Assembly (NCBI GenBank): GCA_013214965.1
Contig: JABSRU010000013.1
Span: 44,739-108,738 of the forward strand
Length of the DNA stretch: 64,000 nucleotides
Origin: Gammaproteobacteria bacterium
GTDB taxonomy: Bacteria; Pseudomonadota; Gammaproteobacteria; Enterobacterales; Psychrobiaceae
Direction of reading: 5' to 3'
The translations under genes were made by a program, and so were the position numbers. This document shows positions 29,089 through 38,463 of this stretch, piece by piece. Under the pieces are notes generated by a model. The model saw only the letters and a program-made list of their open reading frames with translations, made no database searches and was not told where the DNA came from. Positions within the stretch are counted from its first letter, which is position 1. Each line of letters starts with the position of its first letter.

Positions 29089-30021
29089 ATGAGTAGAAAC
29101 TCTATCCAATGGTTTCCGGGCCACATGCATAAAGCGCGTAAAGAAATGCATGAAATTATGGGCCAAATAGACATCGTTATTGAAGTCGTCGATGCTAGAA
29201 TCCCCTATTCAAGTGAAAACCCTTTCGCTCAAGAGTTACGTGGTGACAAGCCATTAATTAAAGTACTTAATAAATGTGACTTAGCCGATCCTGAAATCGT
29301 CGAATTATGGCAACAGCACCTTGATCAACAGCATGGTGTTTCTTCATTAGCCATTACCACGACAGAACCAGCACAAGTACAAAAAATCATGGATTTGTGC
29401 CGTAAATTAGTCTCTCATCGAGATGAACCAGGCAAGGATATCCGTGCATTAATTATGGGGATCCCGAATGTTGGAAAATCAACCATCATCAACATATTAG
29501 CCGGGCGAGTTATTGCTAAAACGGGTAATGAACCAGCAGTGACCAAACGTCAACAACGGATAAACCTTAAAAATGGCATTGTGTTATGTGACACTCCTGG
29601 GATTTTATGGCCAAAAGTACATAACGAAAACAGTGGTTACCGCTTAGCCATTACTGGTGCAATTAAAGACACTGCTTTCGATTATGATGACATCGCTTTT
29701 TATGCCGCTGAATACCTGATGAAGCAGTATCCAGAATTATTAAAGAAACGTTATAAAATGGATAGCCTACCAGAAGGCGATTGGGAGTTTATGGAAGCTG
29801 TAGGTGCGGTACGTGGCTTTAAGCGTGCTGGTGGCCGAGTCGATATGCATAAAACTTGCGAAGTGCTACTCCACGAATACCGCCAAGGCATTATCGGTCG
29901 TATTTGCCTTGAAACACCAGAGATGACCACCGCAGAACAAATCATCGTTGATGAAAAAATTGCGGCCGACCTCCTCGAAGGCAAAGTTAAAAAGAAAAAA
30001 CCTAAGCGTAAACGTCGTTAA
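29089..30021 (+). CDS. ylqF: YlqF/RbgA-type ribosome-assembly GTPase
   Basis: A 310-residue circularly permuted GTPase: G4 LNKCDLAD (about 61) comes before G1 GIPNVGKST (about 125) and G3 DTPG. The N-terminus IQWFPGHMHKARKEM is diagnostic. It ends with a Lys/Arg-rich tail (VKKKKPKRKRR) that likely contacts rRNA. In Bacillus, RbgA matures the 50S subunit. It is a single-gene unit converging on the chemotaxis-linked genes. Confidence 0.93.
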   Translation: MSRNSIQWFPGHMHKARKEMHEIMGQIDIVIEVVDARIPYSSENPFAQELRGDKPLIKVLNKCDLADPEIVELWQQHLDQQHGVSSLAITTTEPAQVQKIMDLCRKLVSHRDEPGKDIRALIMGIPNVGKSTIINILAGRVIAKTGNEPAVTKRQQRINLKNGIVLCDTPGILWPKVHNENSGYRLAITGAIKDTAFDYDDIAFYAAEYLMKQYPELLKKRYKMDSLPEGDWEFMEAVGAVRGFKRAGGRVDMHKTCEVLLHEYRQGIIGRICLETPEMTTAEQIIVDEKIAADLLEGKVKKKKPKRKRR

Positions 30022-30035
30022 TAGTTACCACTCCC

Positions 30036-30065
30036 TCTAGGCTATAAGCGAGCTTGTAGCCTAGA
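30036..30065. terminator. Hairpin between convergent ylqF and the unknown chemotaxis-linked gene
   Basis: TCTAGGCTA (30036-30044) pairs with TAGCCTAGA (30057-30065) around a 12-base loop. It overlaps the stop codon of the minus-strand gene at 30042. The tail lacks a strong T-run on either side, so it is only a weak terminator candidate. Confidence 0.4.
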
Positions 30066-30866
30066 AAAATCATCTCCATTTTTTATCATATCTTTAACAG
30101 ATTGCTTATAAACAGATTTTAAATAGCCCTTTAAATGCGGAAGTACAATGCTATTCTTTATTCCTTTTAATTGGCAAAAAATAGCTAGTGAGTAAATCAT
30201 TTCTTCTTCACTCAACCCTGTTTGTCGATTTGCCCCACTTTGATAACAACTGCCACAACCCCCTCTAAATTGATACGAAGTATTGGCTAACATAACGCCG
30301 AAGCCTAAAAATGTCCCAAGTAACTCAGTCACCGCTATATAATCTTGTTGGCTTGGTTTAATCTTAGTATACGCTAACAACACGGCGCTCAGCTGCTGAA
30401 CTAATGTCGCCACTAAGGTGTCTGCTTTCGGAAATTTTTTCAAGTCGAGTTTAATATCAATTCTGTTGTTGTCCGAAAAGTCATTGGTCACTATAGTATC
30501 GGTGCCATGAAATTGATTATTGAATGTTAGTTGTGGCAAGGGTTTTCGGTCAGCAGCAAGGCTGATGTTGATTGGCCATTGATGCATGCCACAATAAATT
30601 TTGACTTGTTCTAACGTGGTGATGGCCATTTGTTCGGCATTATTTTCGTTGGCAGGAAAGAACGCAGGTGTTGGCAGAACCAACACCGCTTCGTTGTTAA
30701 AGTGAGCCGTGCCTAAATGGTCAAATAATCGGTTAAATTGTAAAAATAACCATTGTTTAGCATCGGTATCGATCGGTGGTTTTGACTTGAAAAATGTAAA
30801 CAAAAGATGTATCCGTGATCTTATCTTAATGAAGACTACGGTATCTGCTTGCTCACTCAAATGCAA
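30042..30866 (-). CDS. Unknown protein encoded after CheC
   Basis: A frame of 274 codons that begins at a TTG directly after the cheC stop; no ribosome site is visible, so the true start may lie further in. No signal peptide or membrane helix is seen. The C-terminal third is the most conserved-looking: ELLGTFLGFGVMLANTSYQF, RGGCGSCYQSG, TGLSEEEMIYSLAIFCQLKG, then a helix with HLKGYLKSVYKQ. This block faintly recalls a family of uncharacterised proteins I know only by pattern. The CGSC pair might bind metal. Being coupled to a receiver and CheC, it may belong to the signalling pathway. Function is not assigned. Confidence 0.7.
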   Translation of the reverse strand: MHLSEQADTVVFIKIRSRIHLLFTFFKSKPPIDTDAKQWLFLQFNRLFDHLGTAHFNNEAVLVLPTPAFFPANENNAEQMAITTLEQVKIYCGMHQWPINISLAADRKPLPQLTFNNQFHGTDTIVTNDFSDNNRIDIKLDLKKFPKADTLVATLVQQLSAVLLAYTKIKPSQQDYIAVTELLGTFLGFGVMLANTSYQFRGGCGSCYQSGANRQTGLSEEEMIYSLAIFCQLKGIKNSIVLPHLKGYLKSVYKQSVKDMIKNGDDFSRLQARL

Positions 30867-31490
30867 CTAAACATAGAGCTGAATATACCTTTCAAGTTCT
30901 GTCACCAATCGGTTAACCGATGAGGTGGTCATTAGTAAAGAAACTTGACCTTTAATTAATTGGTCTGGTAAAGAGAAAGTCATCGATAAAGTAATAACAA
31001 CCGGCTCTTCACCAAATTGCATCCGATCGATTGACAACACCTCATTAACATTACCACAAACCAACAACGGCACTTCGCTCTCCAGCTCACATCCTAATAC
31101 TTCAGCAATACTGCCAAAGCATGCATTTAGAATGATATTAGCCACTTCAGTTAAAGTGTCTTGCTCTAGTTCACCCAATGTATCCGCAGCAACATCATCT
31201 TGTAAAATACGCCTAACTAGCTCTCTTGATGATTCACCGCTGAAAAATAAGTAAGCACTACCAGAGAAATCACCAACGAACTTTTGCTCTACGGCGTCAA
31301 TTTGAACATTGTCTTCACTGCCAAACATAGTCATGGCATCACGATAACTCATGCTTTGAAATTTAGGCACAGTCAAAATGACTTCTTCATTCAGCATTTC
31401 ACTTAAGGAACTTGCTGCTTTACCCATCCCAATATTAAACAGCTCACTAAAGGTATCTCGATAATCTTCGGTTAATATTTTTTCGATCAT
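30867..31490 (-). CDS. cheC: CheC-family CheY-P phosphatase
   Basis: A 207-residue protein with two copies of the CheC active-site pattern D/S-x3-E-x2-N-x22-P. The first is Asp12, Glu16, Asn19, Pro42; the second Asp111, Glu115, Asn118, Pro141. Both fit exactly, so both sites should be active. CheC dephosphorylates CheY-P and in Bacillus is boosted by CheD; a cheD gene is in the main operon 6 kb away. Its ATG overlaps the stop of the upstream receiver by one base (TAATG), which names that receiver as the likely substrate. Confidence 0.88.
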   Translation of the reverse strand: MIEKILTEDYRDTFSELFNIGMGKAASSLSEMLNEEVILTVPKFQSMSYRDAMTMFGSEDNVQIDAVEQKFVGDFSGSAYLFFSGESSRELVRRILQDDVAADTLGELEQDTLTEVANIILNACFGSIAEVLGCELESEVPLLVCGNVNEVLSIDRMQFGEEPVVITLSMTFSLPDQLIKGQVSLLMTTSSVNRLVTELERYIQLYV

Positions 31491-31858
31491 TAGTGAGCCT
31501 CTTCAGCAAAAAAATTGATCAGTACATCTTGATTAATTGGTTTGCTATAAAATTTCGCACCAAGATCTTCAAATTTTTTCCTGACTGAACTCTGAATATT
31601 TGCAGTAAAAATAGCTATGTCGGCATCGGGTTGTAGTTGCCTTAATTGCGGATAGACTTCGTACCCAGACGCACCAGGCATATTGTAATCTAGGGTAATA
31701 AAATCAAACTGAGTATTCTCTGATTCGATAAGAGCGCTGCTAGAATCAACCGCCTCAACAATTTTCCAATCGCTATATTGAACTGAAATGATTTTCGAGA
31801 TAATCATTCGAGTTAACTTACTATCATCAACAATCAAAACTTGCTTGCTGGAATCCAT
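31490..31858 (-). CDS. Single-domain CheY-like response regulator
   Basis: A 122-residue receiver: DDSK at 11-14, phospho-acceptor Asp57 in TLDYNMPG, Lys near 106 in SKPINQ. GGGAG precedes the ATG. It has no output domain. It is coupled to cheC and is divergent from an orphan cheW. It may be a flagellar-motor or pilus CheY, or a phosphate sink for the cheA of the neighbouring operon. Confidence 0.9.
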   Translation of the reverse strand: MDSSKQVLIVDDSKLTRMIISKIISVQYSDWKIVEAVDSSSALIESENTQFDFITLDYNMPGASGYEVYPQLRQLQPDADIAIFTANIQSSVRKKFEDLGAKFYSKPINQDVLINFFAEEAH

Positions 31859-31918
31859 GTATTACTCCCTGTAAATAAGATTCAAAATAAATTGCAGTTT
31901 ATGCTAAAAATCCGTTAG

Positions 31919-31931
31919 GCTAGTAACTAGC
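31919..31931. promoter_or_regulatory. Palindrome between divergent receiver and cheW genes
   Basis: GCTAGT-a-ACTAGC is a perfect odd-centred palindrome in the 175-bp divergent region. It is placed to act on both promoters, but no regulator is identified. Confidence 0.3.
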
Positions 31932-32033
31932 TCTTTGGTATTAGATTTAATCACTATATTAACCAGAAATGATGACAAGGTTCAACCATAGCTTTGAATA
32001 ATTTTCCTGCCATTAAATGTAGAGGGAACTACA

Positions 32034-32549
32034 ATGCAACAAACGAATGAATACGACGGTAATAATACCATCGAATGGATGCAAACAGGCGCCAAACAAT
32101 TTTTAACCTTCCACTTAAATAATGAAGAATACGGAGTTGATATACTCAAGGTCAACGAAATTAGAGAATGGACCCCTATCACAACCCTACCAGAGACACC
32201 TTCTTATATTAAGGGGGTAATAAACCTGCGCGGAAATATTGTGCCGATTATCGATTTAAGGGAGCGTTTTTCGTTCGAATTTATTGAATATGGCCCAACT
32301 ACGGTGGTTATCGTGCTTAATATCAATCATAACGGCACAATCATTGTGATGGGAATCGTTGTTGATGCAGTGTCTGATACTCACACCATTAATCAATCAG
32401 AAATTAAAGTGTCGCCAAGTTGTGCCGGTAGTATTAATTCCAAATATTTATACGGCTTAGTAGAGATCAATGAAAAGTTGGTGTTGCTCTTAAACATTGA
32501 CAAATTACTCACCGATGATCAAATTGGTGAATTGAGCCAAGTGTCATAA
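32034..32549 (+). CDS. cheW: CheW-like coupling protein (orphan, plus strand)
   Basis: A 171-residue CheW: LTFHLNNEEYGVDILKVNEI, TPITTLPETPSYIKGVINLRG and IVPIIDLRERF are classic. AGAGGGA precedes the ATG. It shares about the same plan as the operon's own CheW at 40835. It lies between the two chemotaxis units, convergent with the PP2C regulator and divergent from the receiver-CheC trio. It would couple a receptor to CheA; which receptor is unknown. Confidence 0.93.
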   Translation: MQQTNEYDGNNTIEWMQTGAKQFLTFHLNNEEYGVDILKVNEIREWTPITTLPETPSYIKGVINLRGNIVPIIDLRERFSFEFIEYGPTTVVIVLNINHNGTIIVMGIVVDAVSDTHTINQSEIKVSPSCAGSINSKYLYGLVEINEKLVLLLNIDKLLTDDQIGELSQVS

Positions 32550-32555
32550 TGCAAG

Positions 32556-32600
32556 AATAGCCTTAAAGTCATGACCCATGTCCATGACTTTAAGGCTATT
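32556..32600. terminator. Strong bidirectional hairpin, 18-bp perfect stem
   Basis: AATAGCCTTAAAGTCATG (32556-32573) pairs exactly with bases 32583-32600 around a 9-base loop. It separates cheW from the convergent receiver/PP2C gene and includes that gene's stop codon. No long T-run follows, but the AT-rich outer stem ends GGCTATTTATT on the plus strand. It probably ends both transcripts. Confidence 0.7.
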
Positions 32601-34347
32601 TATTCCAAAAAAACACCGCTTTAACCACACTTCCATTTTCGAGATATAGCAGTTTTTTACAAATTTGTCGGACTAACTTAATCCCTCGACCACTAAACTG
32701 ATTGGTGGCAAGCGACGTCTCTTCGCAAAGGTCATTTTCAATCCAAGGTGAAAATTCAAAACCATTACCTGAATCGACAATAGTAATAGATAACCTCCCT
32801 CCTGTTTCAACAGTTTCATGATGGAGCTGAATTTTAACAAAGCTATTTTTATCGATATTTTCCAACCTAAGATCTTTTTCCTCAAAATACTGAGCAAAAC
32901 CTTCAGGGGAGTTTTTCATCGCAGAATCAAGTTTTAACACACCGTGATCCAAAGCATTAACATACAGTTCTGTTAATACAGTAAACAAGCTGTGCCAATG
33001 ATCTCCAGGTCCCTCTAATTCTTGCAATTGGTTCATAATTAAAGGAACTGGATTAACATGAGACAATTTATTACCGAGCAAAGACATCTGCCAAGTCCAT
33101 TGCTCCATGGTTTCGCCATTAAGCTCGATATCAACGTCAGTAGTGTCAACTACCTGTTCTGATGAATTCATATTGGTCAAATCATCGTATAGTGCAACAT
33201 CACAATTAATATCGACCAATGAGACATCATCATCTTGTGGTAAATCTTCACAAAACACTTCCAACGCTGCAATAATGTGCCCTTGAACATCCCCATCTTC
33301 AAATCCCTGTTGAGTCGCTTCGATTAAACGTTGCTCTCCAAAGAAATTACCCGAACGGTTGCGCGCTTCAACAATCCCATCACTGTATAAAATAATCCGA
33401 TCTTGTTCTCCTAATGGGATCACTTCCGGTTTAATTTCATTAAGTAGGTGAGCCACAATACCTAAAGGAGGATGAAATGAAGCAATACGATGTTTAAGTA
33501 AACCCGTGCTAGCATCAAAAATAAAGATATCCTCCATCCCAGCATTCCAAACATAGGCTACACGCTCTGAAATTGAGAATGACACCATCGATAACGCCAA
33601 AAACATATGGGTCGGTAGTAAACAGTGCATTTTACGGTTAATTTGCTTCACAATATCGAGCGGACCATATCCCTTATCTGTCATGGTACGAAATGTATCA
33701 GATAAAGGAATAGCGCCAATCGCTGAACTTAAACCATGCCCGGTAAAGTCGCCAAGCAGCACGTTGATATCACCATTAGGGCAAAGTGCAGTTAACTGCA
33801 CATCACCACTAAATGTCTCAGCGGAGCGCTTAAATATTTTTATTTGATCTTCTGCAATATTACCTTTTTCGACCACTTCACTAAACAGCTGTTCCGCTAG
33901 TTCCTCATCACTTTCCCGTTGATTTTTTAACGTGAATAACTTCTGATAAAGATCACCAATCCTAAACATCGCATAGATCCGTGCTCTAAATATGGTCATT
34001 GAAAATGGTTTAAAAACAATATCGTCGGCACCAGCTTGAATGCAGTCGGTAATTGCCTCATCATTTAAATAACCAGAAATGATAATGATCGGCACTAAAC
34101 GTTCACTCGAAAGTGCTTTTAATTGGCGACAAGCTTCCAGGACAGACATCCCTTCAAGTTGGTAATCGAGTAGCACAAGATCAGGTTCTTCCTGATAGAA
34201 CTTAACCATGCCCTTCATGCCATCATTTGCAGTAATTGCCTGGAAACCCTCTTCCGTGATAATTTCAGCTAATCGATTACGGTAATTGGGGTCGCTACCA
34301 ACAATTAAAATTGTCTTTTCGTTTGTGGCGATAAGATCATTCACCAA
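32596..34347 (-). CDS. CrsR/HsbR-like regulator: receiver, PP2C phosphatase, HATPase kinase
   Basis: A 583-residue three-part protein. Receiver (about 12-130; LVLLDYQLEGM), PP2C/SpoIIE phosphatase (about 175-395; LLGDFTGHGLSSAIGAIP, IILYSDGIVEARN, DDDVSLVDI), and an RsbW-type ATPase (about 430-583; TELYVNALDHG, DSGNGFEF, FSGRGIKLVRQI). The same architecture is known as CrsR in Shewanella oneidensis, which with the STAS protein CrsA controls sigma-S, and as HsbR in Pseudomonas. The STAS gene lies just upstream. The start is a TTG, or a GTG one codon later. Phosphorylation of the receiver by CheA would link taxis signals to the switch; that is inference. Confidence 0.9.
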   Translation of the reverse strand: MVNDLIATNEKTILIVGSDPNYRNRLAEIITEEGFQAITANDGMKGMVKFYQEEPDLVLLDYQLEGMSVLEACRQLKALSSERLVPIIIISGYLNDEAITDCIQAGADDIVFKPFSMTIFRARIYAMFRIGDLYQKLFTLKNQRESDEELAEQLFSEVVEKGNIAEDQIKIFKRSAETFSGDVQLTALCPNGDINVLLGDFTGHGLSSAIGAIPLSDTFRTMTDKGYGPLDIVKQINRKMHCLLPTHMFLALSMVSFSISERVAYVWNAGMEDIFIFDASTGLLKHRIASFHPPLGIVAHLLNEIKPEVIPLGEQDRIILYSDGIVEARNRSGNFFGEQRLIEATQQGFEDGDVQGHIIAALEVFCEDLPQDDDVSLVDINCDVALYDDLTNMNSSEQVVDTTDVDIELNGETMEQWTWQMSLLGNKLSHVNPVPLIMNQLQELEGPGDHWHSLFTVLTELYVNALDHGVLKLDSAMKNSPEGFAQYFEEKDLRLENIDKNSFVKIQLHHETVETGGRLSITIVDSGNGFEFSPWIENDLCEETSLATNQFSGRGIKLVRQICKKLLYLENGSVVKAVFFWNK

Positions 34348-34348
34348 A

Positions 34349-34657
34349 TTATCTCACTATTTCCATCAAATGCTGAAACTGAGCAATTTCAAGTACTTTA
34401 TTAATTGCATCATTTGGATTTTCGATCACGATTTTACCTTTAATTTGGTCAGCATGTTCTTTAAGTAACAACAACATACCCAAAGCTGATGAATCCATAT
34501 AATTAGCTTTGCTCAAATTAAGACGAAACAGTGTCCCCGCCTGATTACAATCACAATAACTGTCTCTAAACACTTTATATTGCGAAAAATCGAATCTATC
34601 TGACACTGAAATCAAAATATTTTTATCATCCACTGATTTTGAACTAATTATAGCCAT
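34349..34657 (-). CDS. STAS-domain anti-sigma-factor antagonist (CrsA/HsbA-like)
   Basis: A 102-residue SpoIIAA-type protein with the phosphorylation loop YMDSSALGMLLLL; Ser56 stands where SpoIIAA is phosphorylated. AAGGAAA precedes the ATG. It is one base before the three-domain regulator, whose kinase and phosphatase parts would act on Ser56. In the Shewanella model the unphosphorylated form binds the regulator and frees sigma-S. It is likely cytosolic. Confidence 0.88.
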   Translation of the reverse strand: MAIISSKSVDDKNILISVSDRFDFSQYKVFRDSYCDCNQAGTLFRLNLSKANYMDSSALGMLLLLKEHADQIKGKIVIENPNDAINKVLEIAQFQHLMEIVR

Positions 34658-34676
34658 GTTTATTTCCTTACTTTTG

Positions 34677-35870
34677 TTAAAATAACTCTACTTCGCCTTC
34701 TTCCATGCCATCTTGAGACACAGTTCGGTGTGCTTTAGTACTTGCTGCTTTTTCTCTAACGGAACCACACACTCGCCTAATCATTTCTAGTTGAATGTCA
34801 ATTGGTTCATTATTTTCTGATAATCGTTTTAACTCAATACTAATGGCATTAAACTGATCGATATTGACACTCACAGACTGCAGTGCTTGGGTCGTAATAT
34901 CTTCAAACTGCAGCGAACGAACCGCTTCGCCAACAGCATTATCCATCTCAACGCCCATTGTACTAAGGGTAGCAATAGTGTGCTTCATTTGACCACTTAC
35001 ATCACCAACGGATAAGGTCATTTCACTGATTTTTGCTTTGGTTTCTAAGGTTTGAGTCATATCAGATGACGCCATTTGTTCAACAGAATTCCGTAATATA
35101 TTAATGGTATACTGTGAACTATCGATTGCTGCTTTTATTTCATTATTCAAATTTGATGATGCCGCCGATAAACTTCTCACTTCATCAGCAACAACAGCAA
35201 AGCCACGGCCTACTTCACCGGCTCTAGCAGCTTCGATACTGGCATTGAGTGCCAATAAATTCGTTCGGCTTGCTAAGCTTTCTACATTATCGAGTAGTTT
35301 AAAAATTTGGTCGAGATTAATGACCATATCATCAATATAGCTCAGTGTTTTCAAACTCTGCTTTGATGTTTGAATCACCACAGTCACAAACTCTTCTAAT
35401 AACCCAGACGAGCCTTCGATAAAATCTTGAATATTAAGCCCACTATCATTGCCATGGGTGTTTTGAACTAAGACATTTATCATTTCTTGTTGTTGGTCGC
35501 TTAGACTCTTCATCTTATGAAATGATTGGCTCATACCAACCACCGCATCTTGGACCAAGTTAGTTGCTCGATCAATCTCACTATTAATCACTTCACGTTC
35601 AAAGGAGAAAGTGGCTTCTAATTCACAATATATCTCACTCAACGTGGCATTAACACCATTATCAGGCGAGGATATTTTATTTGTATTATTTTTTAAACTA
35701 TTTGTTTTATTTGTATATTTTAATGAACGATATTGTGATGCTAATAAAAATAACATCGATAACTGAAGAAAAATCGGGAAATAAAAAGAAAGATCAAACC
35801 ACAGGCACATGATAGAAAAACAACTAGCTATCATGCCAATAATAAGGATATAAGATTTAAACGGTGACAT
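34677..35870 (-). CDS. Small methyl-accepting protein without a sensor domain
   Basis: A 397-residue protein. Two hydrophobic segments (about 6-24 and 28-45) are joined by only a few residues, so there is no periplasmic sensor. The rest is a signalling coiled coil with hairpin tip around [20 protein letters not shown] and [15 protein letters not shown] precedes the ATG, which overlaps the cheB end by 14 bases. No CheR-docking pentapeptide ends the chain. It may detect a membrane state or act as an adaptor to the partner switch downstream. Confidence 0.85.
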   Translation of the reverse strand: MSPFKSYILIIGMIASCFSIMCLWFDLSFYFPIFLQLSMLFLLASQYRSLKYTNKTNSLKNNTNKISSPDNGVNATLSEIYCELEATFSFEREVINSEIDRATNLVQDAVVGMSQSFHKMKSLSDQQQEMINVLVQNTHGNDSGLNIQDFIEGSSGLLEEFVTVVIQTSKQSLKTLSYIDDMVINLDQIFKLLDNVESLASRTNLLALNASIEAARAGEVGRGFAVVADEVRSLSAASSNLNNEIKAAIDSSQYTINILRNSVEQMASSDMTQTLETKAKISEMTLSVGDVSGQMKHTIATLSTMGVEMDNAVGEAVRSLQFEDITTQALQSVSVNIDQFNAISIELKRLSENNEPIDIQLEMIRRVCGSVREKAASTKAHRTVSQDGMEEGEVELF

Positions 35871-36936
35871 CGCGACTCCTTGTCGTTGTTGTCATTCCTT
35901 GACTTACTCTATTAAGCAATGTTTGAGCAACTTTATCAAGTGAACTTTCTTCGCTATGAGCATTTAATTCAAAAGCACTGCCTGGCATCCCCCAAATTAA
36001 GCTGGTTTTTTTATCTTGGATCAAACCATAATTCCCTTTATTTTTTAGCTTTAACATACCATGAGCGCCATCATTCCCCATCCCTGTTAGCAACACACTA
36101 TAGACATTAGCGTGATGCAAAGCCGCCAACGAATTAAACATCACATCTACCGAAGGTTTATGCCGATTGACAGGGACACTATCGCACAAAGAACAAAGAT
36201 ATTTACCGCTGTGGTAATAAACTTTAAGGTGAAGTCCACCAGGCGCAACATAAACATTGCCTTTCTCAATAGTTTGACCATGAGTTGCTTCTTGCACGGT
36301 CATTTTACATTGACGGTTAAGACGTTCGGCAAATCGCTTACTAAAGCTTTCAGGAATATGCTGTGTTATCACGATTGCAGGCGAATTTGATGGCATTTTG
36401 ATCAAAACATCTCGCAATGCCTCTGTTCCCCCTGTCGAAGCCCCCATAGCAATAATGGTGTGTTCGCTATAATCAGCAGTGAAAGGGACTAGCTCTGGGA
36501 TGCTTAATTTTGCACGATTAATCACTTTCGCATCGACTGCCGCCGCCACTTTTATTTTATTAATTAACGCGCTATTAAATGCTGATAAGTTACCCATTAA
36601 TTGCGCTGACTTTGGTTTGGTAATGAAATCCACCGCACCTAATTCCAACGCTTGCAAGGTAACATCAGCGCCTTTTTCGGTCAGTGTCGATAACATCACC
36701 ACTGGCATGGGTCTTAAGCGCATTAAATTCTTTAAAAAAGTCACACCATCCATTCTGGGCATTTCGACATCGAGCGTTAAAACATCAGGTTTTAACGCCT
36801 TAATCATATCCCTTGCTTCAAAAGCATCTTCAGCGGCGCCTACCACTTCAATTTCGTGATATTGATTCAAAATCTCAGTCAGAATTTGCCTCACTAGTTT
36901 TGAATCATCTACAATGAGTACTTTTATGACCCTCAT
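35857..36936 (-). CDS. cheB: CheB, chemotaxis methylesterase/glutaminase
   Basis: A 359-residue protein. An N-terminal receiver ([25 protein letters not shown]) joins a methylesterase with Ser in [14 protein letters not shown], His in [13 protein letters not shown] and Asp in [18 protein letters not shown] precedes the ATG. It removes methyl groups placed by CheR and deamidates receptor glutamines; CheA phosphorylates it. It lies 9 bases after cheD. Confidence 0.96.
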   Translation of the reverse strand: MRVIKVLIVDDSKLVRQILTEILNQYHEIEVVGAAEDAFEARDMIKALKPDVLTLDVEMPRMDGVTFLKNLMRLRPMPVVMLSTLTEKGADVTLQALELGAVDFITKPKSAQLMGNLSAFNSALINKIKVAAAVDAKVINRAKLSIPELVPFTADYSEHTIIAMGASTGGTEALRDVLIKMPSNSPAIVITQHIPESFSKRFAERLNRQCKMTVQEATHGQTIEKGNVYVAPGGLHLKVYYHSGKYLCSLCDSVPVNRHKPSVDVMFNSLAALHHANVYSVLLTGMGNDGAHGMLKLKNKGNYGLIQDKKTSLIWGMPGSAFELNAHSEESSLDKVAQTLLNRVSQGMTTTTRSRDVTV

Positions 36937-36945
36937 CAGCCTCTC

Positions 36946-37578
36946 CTATTCATTGAACAACTCAACATCATCATTGACAGTCGCTAATTTTCGTTTTTGC
37001 TTGGCAATTTCAAGTTCAAGATATTGCTCATGGTGTTGACACTTAAGCTTTTGGACAAATAGACGGCCATCTTGGGCGTTATACATCACTTTACGAGGTT
37101 GAAAACCGCCTAAATCCTCGGCAATACTGTGATAGCCTTCTATTTTTAAAAAATCTTTAATAAAATCTATGTTTCGTTGACCGATATCATTCATGCCACC
37201 GATCATATTACCGCCACCTACCAATTTAATTTCAAAATTGGCTCGGTGACCACCATATTTAGTAATGGAGTTAATCAACTGCTCCATCGCGAACACACCA
37301 TATCTATTCGATGATGATAATATGTCACAATCTGAATCCGGTAATATAAAATGGTTGATCCCCCCCACTCCCGTTTTCGGATCTCTAATGCAAGCTGCAA
37401 CACAGGATCCTAGTACAGTCGAAATCATTTCGTCTTGTTTCGTCACATAATAATCACCAGCGACTACTTTTACCCCGTAACGATGACGCTGAGGCATCCA
37501 GAATCTCCTGATGTGATTAAACTCAGGATATTTAGGCATGTCTTGGTCTTTTATTCGTCTTTGGGCATCATTCATCAT
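36946..37578 (-). CDS. cheD: CheD, receptor glutamine deamidase
   Basis: A 210-residue CheD with catalytic Cys in STVLGSCVAACIRDP and His in GGINHFILPD, and the conserved KLVGGGNMIGGMNDIGQRN. It deamidates receptor glutamines and, in Bacillus, binds CheC. The presence of both cheD and cheC in this region makes a CheC-CheD feedback possible. It sits 7 bases downstream of cheR. Confidence 0.95.
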   Translation of the reverse strand: MMNDAQRRIKDQDMPKYPEFNHIRRFWMPQRHRYGVKVVAGDYYVTKQDEMISTVLGSCVAACIRDPKTGVGGINHFILPDSDCDILSSSNRYGVFAMEQLINSITKYGGHRANFEIKLVGGGNMIGGMNDIGQRNIDFIKDFLKIEGYHSIAEDLGGFQPRKVMYNAQDGRLFVQKLKCQHHEQYLELEIAKQKRKLATVNDDVELFNE

Positions 37579-37585
37579 GCAATTC

Positions 37586-38455
37586 CTATTTTATTTTTTG
37601 ATATATCGTGCGGCCCAGTAATTTTAGAGTGGTCATCCCTTTTGGCAGCGACTCAGAATGACCAATGCACAACAGCCCACCAGGTTTTAGCAAGGTGGCC
37701 ATACGCTCTAATAATTTCCATTGAGTCTCTTTATCAAAATAAATCATTACATTGCGACAAAAAATAATATCGAGCGGCCCGGTTACGGGCCATGCTTCCA
37801 TTAAATTACACTGATCAAACTTCACCCAGCTTTGTAAGCTTGGTTTAACCATTGCGTAAGATTTGTGCGTGCCTTTGCCCCGTAAAAATCCAATTTTCTT
37901 TCTCTTTAGGGATAACCCTTCGATCCGTTTCATTGGATAAACCGCCGTCTTGGCTGTAGCCAAAACATTGGTATCAATATCCGTGGCAAAGATTTCAATT
38001 TTCCAATCGGAGATTTTAACACTAGAGTCCAGCAAACTAATTGCTATACTATAAGGCTCTTCACCAACAGAGCATGCAGAAGACCATACACGTAAAGTCT
38101 TCTGGCCCTGCTTGGCTAATGCCGGTAAATAAGTGTTACTAATGTATTCAAAATGATGCGCTTCACGATAAAATGACGTTAAATTAGTCGTCATTGCGTT
38201 AATAAAATGATTAAACTCTTCAGGAGAATTATCAAGAGCAATGAAATACTCACGAAAGCTTTTCACTTTTAGTGCTCTAATGCGTCTAACCAACCGGTTA
38301 TAAACTAAGTCCAGTTTATGATCCGCCAATGCAATACCCGCATGATCGTATAAACGATTTTTTACTTGCTTAAAATCGCTCAAAGTAAACGTGAACTCAC
38401 GGGCATTGTCTTGACGCGGAGCTAATGGTCTAGCTCCTTTTTCTGTAGTAGTCAT
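37586..38455 (-). CDS. cheR: CheR, chemotaxis methyltransferase
   Basis: ATG at 38455 with AGGA at 6-base spacing gives 289 residues and begins 8 bases past the receptor stop; an upstream ATG inside the receptor has no comparable site. SAM-binding VWSSACSVGEEPYSIAI, IFATDID and LDIIFCRNVMIYF are typical. It methylates receptor glutamates using S-adenosylmethionine. The receptor encoded just upstream ends in a CheR-type docking pentapeptide. Confidence 0.95.
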   Translation of the reverse strand: MTTTEKGARPLAPRQDNAREFTFTLSDFKQVKNRLYDHAGIALADHKLDLVYNRLVRRIRALKVKSFREYFIALDNSPEEFNHFINAMTTNLTSFYREAHHFEYISNTYLPALAKQGQKTLRVWSSACSVGEEPYSIAISLLDSSVKISDWKIEIFATDIDTNVLATAKTAVYPMKRIEGLSLKRKKIGFLRGKGTHKSYAMVKPSLQSWVKFDQCNLMEAWPVTGPLDIIFCRNVMIYFDKETQWKLLERMATLLKPGGLLCIGHSESLPKGMTTLKLLGRTIYQKIK

Positions 38456-38463
38456 CACTAATC

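Noticed and set aside
32014..32030. Flagellar sigma-28-like -10 (GCCATTAA) before the orphan cheW
   Set aside because: Only the -10 is similar; no TAAA-like -35 at 15-bp spacing.
36479..36859. 126-codon plus-strand frame inside cheB
   Set aside because: Long but opposite conserved CheB sequence; composition is that of an antisense frame.
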